From the NCBI RefSeq assembly GCF_003060825.1, contig NZ_CP028922.1, positions 449,001 through 513,000 of the forward strand: a stretch of 64,000 nt of DNA, written 5' to 3'. Each line of letters starts with the position of its first letter. Positions within the stretch are counted from its first letter, which is position 1. The translations under genes were made by a program, and so were the position numbers. Below, one piece after another: positions 33,912 through 42,419 of the stretch. This stretch comes from Paenibacillus sp. CAA11. Lineage in GTDB: Bacteria; Bacillota; Bacilli; Paenibacillales; Paenibacillaceae. The notes under the pieces were generated by a model. That model was not told the origin of the DNA and searched no databases. It saw nothing but the letters and a program-made list of their open reading frames with translations.

Positions 33912-35765
33912 ATGCAGCAGAAGGTAACGCCTGAACGGCTTATGGATTTGGCGCTTCAAATGAAGCAGCTGGATCAGAGGATGAGCAGCGCAGCAGTCGG
34001 GAAGATTCAGGAGCTGCGTTCCTTGGTTAATGAGACGCGGGCTGATTACAATGAGTCTGGGGTTGGGTCGGCCGCAAGTGCGCTTGAGAGACTGTTAGGT
34101 GAGGTAGAGACAGCTTATAAGTCTGTAAGTGAGCAGCTCAGGAGGAAGCAGAGTGCCCTCAAAGCCGCTGCACAGATTTACCAGGATACGGAGAATAAGG
34201 CCAAAAGCTCTTTCCAGCCCAAGTATGGAACAGGCAGGCGTACTCTTAAGGATATGTTCTCCAGCCTGATGGATGCCGCGAAGAACAATATGCAGTCCAG
34301 CAGTGGTAACTCCGGGTTCAGTTCGTTCATAAAAAACTTCATGGGCGTCCTGCTGGAAATTCAGGAATCCGCCCTAATAAACCAGCTTCAGCCCTATAAG
34401 GATGACCCCAAAATCCGTGGACTAATAGAAGTCCTGAGTGTGGGCACGCCTGAACAGCAGGTGGAGGCAAGGAAGCAGCTGGGGCAGATTGCCTTTGCTA
34501 TTCATGAAATCGCGCGGAACCAGGTATCTTATGACGTTTATAAGACGTATGGAAATGTGCAATATATGCAGGAAGCACAGAATATCGCGAATGCCCAGCG
34601 AGAGAAGCTCTTAGAGCTTGGAGTCTCCGAGGAGTGGTACGATAAGGATGTTAACTTATCCGGACAGTACAAGGATACGGTGCTCTCCGCCCTCTCCTAT
34701 AATCCATACAAGAGTGATCACTCCCCTATGCCGACAGATGGGCGGCTCCTTAAGGTGATAGAATATGGGATGAAATATCCGGAATTTAGAGACTGGGCAA
34801 AAGTTAACTACTCGGAGATTGAGCTCGCTGTCCAGCAGGCGATTGAAGCTGAACAAGAGGCCAAGCGGCTTAAAGAGGAAGCGGACCGATTGGCCGAAGA
34901 GGAAGCCTCCAAGAATATGCTGGAGAAATCCTGGGATAGCTTTAAGGAGATCGGGTCGGATATCTGGCAGGGAATGACGGATCGGAATAACAAGAAATTT
35001 GATTCCATTTACGACTTCGGCAACTATATAACTTCTGGCGCCTTTGACGCTGTCAGCGGCTTTGTAGATGGCATGGAAAATCGCGCGGATAAAGCTTTTG
35101 ACTCGGGCTATGACTTCTTCAACTGGCTCTCGATGGGGGCGGTAGACACTGTAAATGGAGCGATTAATCCCGATGAGCCTTTCTCCAAAGAACACTGGAT
35201 GAACTCCCTTGGCGTGGTCATGATGGTGGCCGGGGCCAAAGGTGCCTTGTCCAAGACCAAGACTCCAGTCTTGCCGAAGAATCCTGTAGAGGTAAAGGCA
35301 ACGCAAGCCTCGAAGATTTTGGATGAGGTGGAGGAGAGGATTGAGAAGGTTGAGGGAACGGGTAAAGTTCAAACTGGAGGAAGGGAGCTTTCGGTTGAGG
35401 AATATTTAAAGCGGCTTGATACAGCAGATGCAATGTATGAATCCTTTAGAAAATCGAATGTAGATGTTCAAAGTATTGCTAAAAATACTGGGATGTCTGA
35501 GAATAGAGTTCAAAGAATAAAAGACCATTTGTTTTTTAAAGAGCATATTAAAGAACATGGCGTGGGGCGTTTTGAAGCAGATTATGAAATTGCGCAAGCA
35601 TGGGATAGGCTTCAAAAAGGGATATTTAAACAACAAGATATTGACTTATTGAATCATGAACTTTTTGAATCAAAATTTGAAGGTATTTTTAAAACAGACT
35701 ATAGGACTGCACACGATAGAACAGTTGATTCTGGTCGTCCGTGGTATCCGCCTGAGGAGGAGTAA
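33912..35765 (+). CDS. T7SS polymorphic toxin with WXG100/LXG-like export domain
   Basis: 617 residues from ATG 33912 (GAAGGGGG upstream); a longer in-frame start at 33840 lies within the repeat and is rejected. Residues 1-100 form the export domain (SGVGSAASALERLL, then YQDTE at 90-94, a YxxxE motif). Residues 100-330 are helical with a Glu/Ala-rich coiled coil (EAEQEAKRLKEEADRLAEEE). Residues 330-470 are the conserved pre-toxin part (FGNYITSGAFDAVSGFVDGM, FNWLSMGAVDTVNGAINPDE) copied in the array downstream. The last ~120 residues are the variable toxin tail (KDHLFFKEHIKEHGVGRFEA, DYEIAQAWDRLQKG, DIDLLNHELFESKF), which resembles tails of other polymorphic toxins but whose activity I cannot name. 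Confidence 0.8.
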   Translation: MQQKVTPERLMDLALQMKQLDQRMSSAAVGKIQELRSLVNETRADYNESGVGSAASALERLLGEVETAYKSVSEQLRRKQSALKAAAQIYQDTENKAKSSFQPKYGTGRRTLKDMFSSLMDAAKNNMQSSSGNSGFSSFIKNFMGVLLEIQESALINQLQPYKDDPKIRGLIEVLSVGTPEQQVEARKQLGQIAFAIHEIARNQVSYDVYKTYGNVQYMQEAQNIANAQREKLLELGVSEEWYDKDVNLSGQYKDTVLSALSYNPYKSDHSPMPTDGRLLKVIEYGMKYPEFRDWAKVNYSEIELAVQQAIEAEQEAKRLKEEADRLAEEEASKNMLEKSWDSFKEIGSDIWQGMTDRNNKKFDSIYDFGNYITSGAFDAVSGFVDGMENRADKAFDSGYDFFNWLSMGAVDTVNGAINPDEPFSKEHWMNSLGVVMMVAGAKGALSKTKTPVLPKNPVEVKATQASKILDEVEERIEKVEGTGKVQTGGRELSVEEYLKRLDTADAMYESFRKSNVDVQSIAKNTGMSENRVQRIKDHLFFKEHIKEHGVGRFEADYEIAQAWDRLQKGIFKQQDIDLLNHELFESKFEGIFKTDYRTAHDRTVDSGRPWYPPEEE

Positions 35766-35767
35766 AT

Positions 35768-36019
35768 TTGGCATCGTATGTATTGCTACTAAAAGAACAC
35801 GAAGATGAAGAAACAGTTGTTTACAGATTTGGTCCAAATGAAGATGTAATGGGAAAAATTGAATTGAATAAGACAACTAAGAAGTTTTCTGAGTTAGAGT
35901 CGTTACCTGACCCTAACATCCCAAACAAATTTTATTTTGATAGAGCGGCTCAAAGACTTGTGGTTTGCTTGGTTAGAGAGGGTGGCATATTCCCAGAGAG
36001 AACTGCATTTGAATCATAG
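35768..36019 (+). CDS. Candidate immunity protein of the 33912 toxin
   Basis: 83 residues from TTG 35768, directly behind the toxin stop with GAGGAGG 6-7 bases upstream. It is a small acidic protein with alternating strands (MASYVLLLKEHEDEETVVYR, NKFYFDRAAQRLVVCLVREG) and no signal peptide. Size, spacing of 2 bases and AT-rich composition match immunity genes. The family is not recognised. Confidence 0.7.
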   Translation: MASYVLLLKEHEDEETVVYRFGPNEDVMGKIELNKTTKKFSELESLPDPNIPNKFYFDRAAQRLVVCLVREGGIFPERTAFES

Positions 36020-36572
36020 TGCTGAATGAAGCAATAATTGACCAACAACACATATTACCCATGTAACCTCGTAGTAAGACTAATGCCCGCCGCGCACCAC
36101 GCGCCGTCTAATTAGCGGGCGGAAGATAATGAAGCTAAGCGAAATTTGTGATTCTGCTAAAACTGAAGCTGAATTGGATTGTCATCCAGATAGTATGACG
36201 AGATGCGGTAAACTAATCGAGTCGAGTGCATTCGGGAGCTACCATTAATATCTAGGTTGTCTTGTTATTCATTCATGATGCTCCCGATGTGACAAATTTA
36301 AGATAGGGGAAAACGCCCTATGCTTCAGTATGTATGGTGTGATTCCTACCTGTAGAGTGTCTAACTTATAAGGGGAAGACAACTTGAAAGGAGACATCAA
36401 TCATGATGTATCCTGTAAAAGATTGCATTCAGAAGCTAGGGCTAACACATTGAGCGTTTGTTGTCTATTTGACATCTCATAAAGAGGGCTTCATAGTTGC
36501 CTTTATCACCCCAACAACATGTAATACAAAAAATTAACCAAACAAAAAATGCATTGAAAGATCGAAAACTCT
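36020..36572. other. Gene debris between immunity gene and first cassette junction
   Basis: No intact frame. Part of it (about 36076-36215) is shared with 38945-39090: CGCACCA.GC......, then TTA.GCGGGCG or AAGAGGGCG, then GATAA.GAAGC, and later AGTATGACGAGATGCGGT in both. The two stretches therefore descend from the same lost toxin or immunity tail. The rest (36245-36570) shows nothing recognisable. Confidence 0.5.
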
Positions 36573-36619
36573 AAAAGGCTTGTTCCAACTTGAACGATAA
36601 GTAGGAATGAGCCTTTTGC
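36573..36619 (+). terminator. Cassette-junction hairpin 1
   Basis: AAAAGGCTTGTTCC pairs with GGAATGAGCCTTTT around AACTTGAACGATAAGTA. About 55 bases including the following GCATGTTAGG are nearly identical at 37397 and 40902. It lies at the end of an immunity region, just before a copy of the toxin's middle part. Confidence 0.65.
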
Positions 36620-36628
36620 ATGTTAGGG

Positions 36629-36782
36629 TGCTCTCCACCCTCTTATAATCTACACAAGAGCGATTACTCACCTACGCCGGCAGACCAATGGCTCCTTATA
36701 GTGATTGAATGTTCGAGAAAGGGCATTTAGAAGTGGTTGACGGACCGGAATAACAAGAAATTTGATTCCATTCTGGATTGGT
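36629..36782 (+). pseudogene. Decayed copy of the toxin pre-toxin region (copy 1)
   Basis: GTGCTCTCC.CCCTC.TATAAT and CCATACAAGAG-like sequence match 34680-34745 of the toxin gene. A jump follows to TTGACGGACCGGAATAACAA, which matches 34975-34990, and then the copy ends. Intervening parts are deleted and the frame is broken. The next gene is a SUKH-type immunity gene, so the toxin tail once attached here has been lost. Confidence 0.75.
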
Positions 36783-36855
36783 TAAATCATTTTGCGAAAA
36801 TTGTACAATAACGTTTAATGACTTTATGAAATCAATGGATTAGGGGGGAAAGTAA

Positions 36856-37269
36856 GTGAATATGAGTAAAGAAACCCTAAAGATATTAAGGGATGCTGGC
36901 TGGTATGAGGGAAGAAGCATTGATACAAAAGAAATGGAAGGAAATTTAGAAAGAGTAGGTTATACAGTTTTTCCTGAGGTGAAGAAATTTTTGGAAGAGT
37001 TTGGAAACTTAGTGATAAAAGATACTATAAATGATGAGACGCACAATACGAGTGTAAAATTCAATAAGTATGGAGTCTTCAAAGCGGAGGAAGAGTATGC
37101 TCAAGAGAAATTAGTTCCTGTAGGGTTGATTGATAGCGATTTTTTAGTGCTTTTTGTTTCAGAAAGTGGAAAAGTGTACTGTAGTACTGGTAAATTAGGT
37201 GACAGTGCAACAGAGGCATGGGAAAGACTAATCGGGGGTAGCGGCGTTAAACCGTGGGGATATTTCTAA
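36856..37269 (+). CDS. SUKH-type (SUKH-3-like) immunity protein
   Basis: 137 residues from GTG 36856 (GGGGGGAA 7-8 bases upstream; ATG two codons later is an alternative). It reads ETLKILRDAGWYEGRSIDTK, GYTVFPEVKKFLEEFGNLVI, EKLVPVGLIDSDFLVLFVSE, GKVYCSTGKLGDSATEAWER and ends in PWGYF. The GW..GR.vd, FPxV..FLxxFG, lxPvG......l.vse.G.vY pattern is that of SUKH-3 immunity proteins, which neutralise polymorphic toxins. No intact partner toxin precedes it, so it is an orphan immunity gene. Confidence 0.8.
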   Translation: MNMSKETLKILRDAGWYEGRSIDTKEMEGNLERVGYTVFPEVKKFLEEFGNLVIKDTINDETHNTSVKFNKYGVFKAEEEYAQEKLVPVGLIDSDFLVLFVSESGKVYCSTGKLGDSATEAWERLIGGSGVKPWGYF

Positions 37270-37396
37270 TCTTATGTATCATTCAACAAGTAACTTCTAC
37301 TAAAATAAAGCTGGGGTTTTATATTATGGTAGTAATATATCTCATAACCCAAAAAACAAACACTTAAAATTGACAAACACGCTTGATTAAACTTTC

Positions 37397-37441
37397 AAAG
37401 GCTTGTTCCAACTTGAATGATGAGTAGGAATGAGTCTTTTG
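37397..37441 (+). terminator. Cassette-junction hairpin 2
   Basis: AAAGGCTTGTTCC pairs with GGAATGAGTCTTTT (one mismatch compared with copy 1), followed by GCATGTTAGG. It lies after the SUKH gene and before the next toxin-region copy. Confidence 0.6.
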
Positions 37442-37451
37442 CATGTTAGGA

Positions 37452-38573
37452 TACGGTGCTCTCCGCCCTCTCCTATAATCCATACAAGAGCGATTACTCA
37501 CCTATGTTGACAGAGCAACGGCTCCTTAAGGTGATTGAATATTCGAGAAATCCTGGGATAGCTTTAAGGAGATAGGGTCGGATATCTGGCAGGGAATGAC
37601 GGACCGGAATAACAAAAAATTTGATTCCATTTACGACTTCGGCAACTATATAACATCAGGTGCTTTTGACGCTGTCAGCGGTTTTGTAGATGGCATGGAA
37701 AATCGCGCGGATAAAGCTTTTGACTCGGGCTATGACTTCTTCAACTGGCTCTCGATGGGGGCGGTAGATACTGTAAATGGAGCCATTAATCCCGATGAGC
37801 CGTTCTCCAAAGAACACTGGATGAACTCCCTAGGGGTGGTCATGATGGTGGCTGGAGCCAAAGGTGCCTTGTCCAAGACCAAGACCCCAGTCTTGCCGAA
37901 GAATCCTGTAGAGGTAAAGGCAACGCAAGCCTCGAAGATTTTGGATGAGGTGGAGGAGAGGATTGAGGACTCCAGTAAAATTCTTGAGGAACAGATCAGA
38001 AAGCGCGTATTGGAGAACATAGGGAAGAGCAAAATCGCCCGGGCAGCTTCAAATTTTGACGAGTACTTGAAGAAGGAGAAGGAATTACTTGAAGAGATAG
38101 AAAAGAAAAGGGCGATTGAGAAGGTTGAGGGGAAGGTTAAAGCTAATCTTTTCAATGTTAGTAATGAAGCATTGGATCATGCGAACATAGGGGACTTTAC
38201 TAGAAATCCAAGGACTGGTGAAATATCAAAAATGAGTGGGGGTGGCCATGGGCAAGATAATATCGATTTTCTTGAGCAAAATGGTATTGAGTATAATATT
38301 GAGCTGACGTATCCTAACGGAGTTAGGGTAGGAAATGTTCCAGGGCACAAATCAAAAGGAAAAAGAACTGGAACTGGTCAAGCTTGGTTTCCAGAGACAT
38401 GGACAAAAGAGGATATTAGAAAGTCTGGTGAATATGTTGCCAATATGCCTGACCATGTGAATGTGGCAGATGGGGTAACTATATTTGGTGAATATAATGG
38501 TGTCAGAGTTGGAGTAATTAAAACAAATGGGGAAATTGGGACGATTTTCCCAGACGATATGATGCAACCATAA
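37452..38573 (+). pseudogene. Silent toxin cassette: truncated toxin with EndoU-like nuclease tail
   Basis: 37452-37560 matches the toxin gene from 34680 with internal loss. From 37545 the copy is almost identical to 34930-35345. An open frame from ATG 37596 gives 325 residues: the conserved pre-toxin part (DFGNYITSGAFDAVSGFVDG, MNSLGVVMMVAGAKGALSKT), a new linker (RAASNFDEYLKKEKELLEEI) and a C-terminal domain NVSNEALDHANIGDFTRNPR, SKMSGGGHGQDNIDFLEQNG, MPDHVNVADGVTIFGEYNGV. DHaniG, GGGHGqdN and the terminal Y/F-containing strands fit bacterial EndoU ribonuclease toxins. The N-terminal export domain is missing and the start has no ribosome binding site, so it is a donor cassette and not a working effector. 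Confidence 0.75.
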
Positions 38574-38596
38574 TTTTGGTGGAGGTAAAGAGTACT

Positions 38597-38899
38597 ATGT
38601 TTAATGAAAAAGTCCGGGCGGTTTTGGGAGCAAGAGCCTTATTTGATGATAATGATCCTAGAATTGAGCAAAAATGGACTGAATTAATTGATTTGCTGAG
38701 TAAAAATGAGGATTTAACATTAGGTTTTTTGAAAGAATGTTCAAAGACTGAACTTTCATACCTTAGTGAAGTGTTTGAAGATGTTGCTTATAATCTACAA
38801 AGTAAAAGGTATATAGAGTTACTATATCAACTAGATAAAAGATACCCAGATTTAGAGCTTAAGAGTCATATACAAATCGCTGAAGATTATATGGGGTAG
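38597..38899 (+). CDS. Candidate immunity protein for the EndoU-like tail
   Basis: 100 residues from ATG 38597 (GGAGG 11 bases upstream), 23 bases after the toxin-cassette stop. It is all-helical (MFNEKVRAVLGARALFDDND, KWTELIDLLSKNEDLTLGFL, AYNLQSKRYIELLYQLDKRY). Small acidic helical proteins directly behind EndoU toxins are typical immunity partners. Earlier in-frame GTG/TTG codons overlap the end of the toxin frame and are less likely. Confidence 0.65.
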   Translation: MFNEKVRAVLGARALFDDNDPRIEQKWTELIDLLSKNEDLTLGFLKECSKTELSYLSEVFEDVAYNLQSKRYIELLYQLDKRYPDLELKSHIQIAEDYMG

Positions 38900-39076
38900 T
38901 TTGTGTAGCAATTCTTATATCGGAAATTATCTAGCCAATAATTATATAGAGATTCCCTCGCCTGCGCACCATGCAACATTCATTAAGAGGGCGAGAGATA
39001 ACGAAGCCAAACAAACTCAGCTTTTCATGCCCGCTTGAAGATTACAACGAATCAGTAAATCATCCATAAAGTATGA

Positions 39077-39370
39077 CGAGATGCGGTCACTATTACGGAG
39101 TCAGGATATGCTGTTTTTGGAGGGAATTCGATTGAAGATGGAGTGTGGTTCCGGTGGAATCCTGAAAAACTTAGAATTGTTGATATGCTTGAGGAGGTTA
39201 ATCACTGGCAGCAATACAAAAATGGTTTGCAAAAAGCAGGTTACTCTCCAGAGGCACTAGAGCTAATGGCAAAACGGGCCATTATTAATACGTATAATTT
39301 AGATAATCAACTAAAAAAGGAGTTGTTGCACGATATTAAAAGGGTGCTAAATGGGGAATACGTAAAATGA
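39077..39370 (+). pseudogene. Tail fragment of another toxin
   Basis: The frame opens after a TGA at 39074 and reads SGYAVFGGNSIEDGVWFRWN, EKLRIVDMLEEVNHWQQYKN, LELMAKRAIINTYNLDNQLK, then stops at 39370. There is no start before ATG 39143. The W...M..E.NH..QY.nG....G......LE.mAKRaIIN.Y pattern resembles C-terminal segments of secreted polymorphic toxins, but I cannot name the activity. It is directly followed by an intact immunity-type gene. Confidence 0.5.
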
Positions 39371-39391
39371 TCTTCTAATTAGGAGGTATAT

Positions 39392-39946
39392 ATGGCATTT
39401 ATTTTATTAGAACGTGAGCAAAAGCCAATCAGATTGCGGGGGAGAAAAGTAATACCGTCAACGATATCAGTTTTGAGCAAAGATACATTAGTAGACGGCG
39501 AGTATATTGGCGTTAGGAGTAAAAAGAAGGTAAATCTTCTGAATCATGGAGGGACATTAATTGCTGCTCCTGAATTAAGAGAAGCATATTATATTAGTAA
39601 TATGACCCCTGCTACATTGGGCGAGGAAGCTTCCCGAATTGATAGTGATGAGGTTTTTGTGGTACCTGAAGATTTTCAAAAAATAAAAAAGTATACATTT
39701 ATGAAATATACGATTAAAGATGTTTGGAGGGATGTATTTAATTCATTTTGGATTCCTTGCTCTCTTTTTGATCAGCACTGCAAACTGGGTGCAGGTTGGA
39801 TAAAAGTTTCCACTCAGGAGATTATTCTAATGGATGGATTATTACCTAAACAGACAAATCAATTACAAATTAGGTTGAGTAATAATTCTTTATCGGACTC
39901 TAATTATGGAATGATAATAGCTGGTCTGAAAGAGATAGACTTTTAA
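39392..39946 (+). CDS. Candidate immunity protein paired with the 39077 toxin tail
   Basis: 184 residues from ATG 39392 (TAGGAGG 9 bases upstream), 21 bases after the toxin fragment. It is mixed alpha/beta with no signal peptide or membrane helix (MAFILLEREQKPIRLRGRKV, YTIKDVWRDVFNSFWIPCSL, LRLSNNSLSDSN-like end). Family not recognised. Position right behind a toxin tail in an immunity-rich region is the basis for the call. Confidence 0.55.
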   Translation: MAFILLEREQKPIRLRGRKVIPSTISVLSKDTLVDGEYIGVRSKKKVNLLNHGGTLIAAPELREAYYISNMTPATLGEEASRIDSDEVFVVPEDFQKIKKYTFMKYTIKDVWRDVFNSFWIPCSLFDQHCKLGAGWIKVSTQEIILMDGLLPKQTNQLQIRLSNNSLSDSNYGMIIAGLKEIDF

Positions 39947-40326
39947 ACCTAAATTAACCTATCCTAAATGGAATAAAAAACAGTATCGTCGATTGGTGAC
40001 TGCTAGCTTTGATCATTGCCTGGCTCGCTTAGATTTGTATACACGCTCCAGTTATTGAGAAGCTGTTTTCGTGGTATATCAAGCGAAAAGGCTTCTTTTT
40101 TAACTTTATAACATAGGGGACTAGGCGGGGGTACTTAACATGGAGATATAAAGTTCAGCCCAAACGATTCCGCTGAACTATTAAATATGCGAACTAAATC
40201 ATTAGAGTGACAGGGAAGTACCAACTGCAAGCAATTGTTACCTAGAGAGTATACGAATGCGAAAGTGACATAACTGAAGCAGGCACTAAAACAACTATTT
40301 AGTATTAGTTAGTGAGGGAAACGACT
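39947..40326. other. Intergenic region with terminator and gene debris
   Basis: It contains the terminator at 40058-40100 and then about 220 bases without an open frame. A stretch near 40220-40300 (GTACCAACTGCAAGCAATTG ... GCACTAAAACAACTATTTAG) reads like a shifted coding remnant and could be the lost toxin tail belonging to the SUKH-4 gene that follows. No other feature seen. Confidence 0.3.
40058..40100 (+). terminator. Rho-independent terminator
   Basis: AGAAGCTGTTTTCG and CGAAAAGGCTTCT pair around TGGTATATCAAG, followed by a run of Ts. It lies 110 bases after the immunity gene at 39392. Confidence 0.7.
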
Positions 40327-40833
40327 ATGGAATATAATATAGAAGGTATTAGGAAATATTATGATGACTTCCGTATATACCCTTATGACAAGCTAATTGA
40401 GCAGGGTTTTGTAGAGAGTGATGCTCTTTTTATGAGTGAGATAGGTATTCCGCACAATTTTCTGGGTTTTACTTTTTTTGCCCTAGAGGAATTTAAAAGT
40501 TGTATATTTTCCGATGAAAAGTACATTCAAATAGGTATTTTTAGGCCACATGATTATACCGATAACAAAATTTATGTGCGTTTTGGTAGTGGGAAGGTAG
40601 TAAAAGAATCAGAAAATGGTATTGCTCTCCTGAATCGTGATTTAAAGACCTTTTTCTTGTTCCATTTGATTTTTTTTCAAGAGGCTAAAAAGTATAATTT
40701 AAAAAACGTAGAGGATTGTAACACGTATGGAACAGAGGTGCGAAAAAAGTTTGAAAAAATTGATCCTGAGGCAATGGAAAATAGTGAAGGCTATTGGTCT
40801 ACTAAAGTAGAAGAATATGAAGAAATGTGGTGA
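40327..40833 (+). CDS. SUKH-4-like immunity protein (paralogue 1)
   Basis: 168 residues from ATG 40327 (GAGGGAAA upstream; an ATG five codons earlier is less well placed). Features: YPYDKLIEQGFVESDALFMS, IGIPHNFLGFTFFALEEFKS, YIQIGIFRPHDYTDNKIYVR, LLNRDLKTFFLFHLIFFQEA and EKIDPEAMENSEGYWSTKVE. The L...G.....a.fl.e.GiP, ig........v..... vn.dl..F...l pattern fits SUKH-4 (YwqJ/SMI1-superfamily) immunity proteins. It shares IDPEAM..-EGYWS with the protein at 41795, so the two are paralogues. Confidence 0.75.
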   Translation: MEYNIEGIRKYYDDFRIYPYDKLIEQGFVESDALFMSEIGIPHNFLGFTFFALEEFKSCIFSDEKYIQIGIFRPHDYTDNKIYVRFGSGKVVKESENGIALLNRDLKTFFLFHLIFFQEAKKYNLKNVEDCNTYGTEVRKKFEKIDPEAMENSEGYWSTKVEEYEEMW

Positions 40834-40901
40834 ATTACTTTAGACTGTACAATATAACCGGCAAACTATACGCAAAATAATTCAAACGCTTGATAAACCC
40901 C

Positions 40902-40947
40902 AAAAGGCTTGTTCCAACTTGAACGATAAGTAGAAATGAGCCTTTTG
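40902..40947 (+). terminator. Cassette-junction hairpin 3
   Basis: AAAAGGCTTGTTCC pairs with GAAATGAGCCTTTT, then GCATGTTAGGG. Nearly identical to 36573-36628. It lies between the SUKH-4 gene and the third copy of the toxin region. Confidence 0.6.
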
Positions 40948-40949
40948 CA

Positions 40950-41342
40950 TGTTAGGGTGCTCTCCGTCCTCTCCTATACAAGACCAATCACTCCCCTATG
41001 CCGACAGATGGGCGGCTCCTTAAGGTGATTGAATATGGGATGAAGTATCCAGAATTTAGAGACTGGGCAAAAGTTAACTACTCGGAGATTGAGCTCGCTG
41101 TCTAGTGGGCCATTGAAGCTGAACAAGAGGCCAAGCGGCTTAAAGAGGAAGCGGACCGATTGGCCGAAGAGGAAGCCTCCAAGAATATGCTCGAAAAATC
41201 CTGGGATAGTTTTAAGGAGATCGGGTCGGATCATCATATGTCATGCAAGATGAACCTAGTGTTATCTGATGAAGAAGTATGGGGATTTTATAAAATTGGA
41301 CAAATAAGTGCAACAAGTAGCTCTATAATAAGTCTTGATTAG
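40950..41342 (+). pseudogene. Decayed copy of the toxin pre-toxin region (copy 3)
   Basis: 40958-41232 follows 34680-34963 of the toxin gene closely (CCGACAGATGGGCGGCTCCT, GACTGGGCAAAAGTTAACTA, GCCAAGCGGCTTAAAGAGGA). A CAG has become an in-frame TAG in GCTGTCTAG at 41103. After GGGTCGGAT (41223-41231) the sequence changes to HHMSCKMNLVLSDEEVWGFY and stops at 41342. This last piece looks like the tail of an unrelated lost gene. It is a broken cassette. Confidence 0.75.
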
Positions 41343-41522
41343 TTTTGGTTTTTCTAGGTTTTCTTTTTGGTGAGCTACCCAGTACCGAATAAACTCATCA
41401 TTTAACCAGTAACAAATATGACAGATATAAAAAGGTAGTTCGGGTGTACAACTCTAACAACAAGACCTTACAATACAACTAGCAAACCAAATACTAAGTG
41501 ATTTAAACACTTGATAAACATC
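41343..41522. other. Non-coding stretch in cassette array
   Basis: 180 AT-rich bases before the fourth junction hairpin. No gene, repeat or site recognised. Confidence 0.4.
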
Positions 41523-41567
41523 CAGAAGCTCTTTCCACTTGTTTTATGAGTAGGGAGGGGCTTTTTG
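41523..41567 (+). terminator. Cassette-junction hairpin 4 (divergent)
   Basis: AGAAGCTCTTTCC pairs with GGGAGGGGCTTTTT around a TGAGTA-containing loop. Same position and layout as the other junction hairpins but with many changes. Confidence 0.5.
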
Positions 41568-41748
41568 ATTGACCCTAATCAAGAGAGATATGTGGCAAAA
41601 CTTGAAGATGCAAATTCGTGGAGAGTAAAGGTAGATGGAAGGGGAGTTAGGTAACTTCAAGATCAATCGTAGAATTATAGTTCATGATGTCAGTAAAGTT
41701 AAGGATGCGGTACTTAGGGCGTTAGAAACATACATACATAGTTCATAG
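41568..41748 (+). pseudogene. Toxin-tail remnant with frameshift
   Basis: One frame reads NQERYVAKLEDANSWRVKVD before a stop. The next frame continues GELGNFKINRRIIVHDVSKV, KDAVLRALETYIHSS to the TAG at 41746. Together they look like the last ~55 residues of a toxin, split by a frameshift near 41650. It lies just ahead of the second SUKH-4 gene, the position expected of its partner toxin. Confidence 0.45.
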
Positions 41749-41794
41749 AGAGATTAGCACTTAGTTGAAGAACTTAAAAACTAGAGGTAAAAAA

Positions 41795-42304
41795 ATGGAC
41801 TTTGATATTCGGAAAATTCGAGAATATTATGATTCTGAATTAATTGTATATGATATTGGAGATCTAGTAAGTATAGGTGTAAGCCTGAATAATGCTGATT
41901 TTATGGTCACAATTGGGTTTCTAGAGGAACTTGGTGATTTTGTATTCTATGAAATAGATAGATTTCAGAAGCTAATGATTGAAGGAGTACGATTTATAAA
42001 AATCGGTCATTCCTTATTTTCAGGATATGGATTGTATGTAAAAGAGAGTTGCGATGAACTCTTTACCAGCTCCTCTTTCCATGAACCTGAAGTTTATAGG
42101 CTAAATAAGAATCTGGAAACATTCTTTTTATTTTATTTGATTAGATACGAAGTGTTAATGCGAATGAGGCAACAAGGGGATTATACTTCATATAAATATG
42201 CAAGAGAACTACGTGAGTTGTACGAACAGATTGACCCTGAAGCAATGAAGCAGGTTGAAGGATACTGGTCACATATAATAGAGGATTATGAAACTGGATT
42301 ATAA
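41795..42304 (+). CDS. SUKH-4-like immunity protein (paralogue 2)
   Basis: 169 residues from ATG 41795 (AGAGGTAA upstream; a more upstream TTG-type start is less likely). It parallels the 40327 protein: IRKIREYYDSELIVYDIGDL, ISIGVSLNNADFMVTIGFLE-type region, RFIKIGHSLFSGYGLYVKES, YRLNKNLETFFLFYLIRYEV and EQIDPEAMKQVEGYWSHIIE. Cytoplasmic, no signal. With its paralogue it may protect against related toxins made by neighbours. Confidence 0.72.
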   Translation: MDFDIRKIREYYDSELIVYDIGDLVSIGVSLNNADFMVTIGFLEELGDFVFYEIDRFQKLMIEGVRFIKIGHSLFSGYGLYVKESCDELFTSSSFHEPEVYRLNKNLETFFLFYLIRYEVLMRMRQQGDYTSYKYARELRELYEQIDPEAMKQVEGYWSHIIEDYETGL

Positions 42305-42419
42305 ATTGTATTGGTGAAGCAGGTCATTTTCACAAGCAAGCTATTACTACTTGATCAAGGTCAACCCAAAAGAAGTAATTTAGCAAGTTCCGCAGGAACA
42401 TTGATAGCGATAACTTAGG

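Noticed and set aside
37596-38573. Treating the EndoU-type frame as a complete toxin gene
   Set aside because: It starts inside the conserved pre-toxin region, lacks the export domain and has no ribosome binding site; it is better explained as a silent cassette.
36573-41567. Regularly spaced hairpin repeats considered as a second CRISPR type or small mobile element
   Set aside because: Spacing is irregular (800 to 3500 bases), copies are always next to toxin homology, and there are no target-site duplications or transposase.
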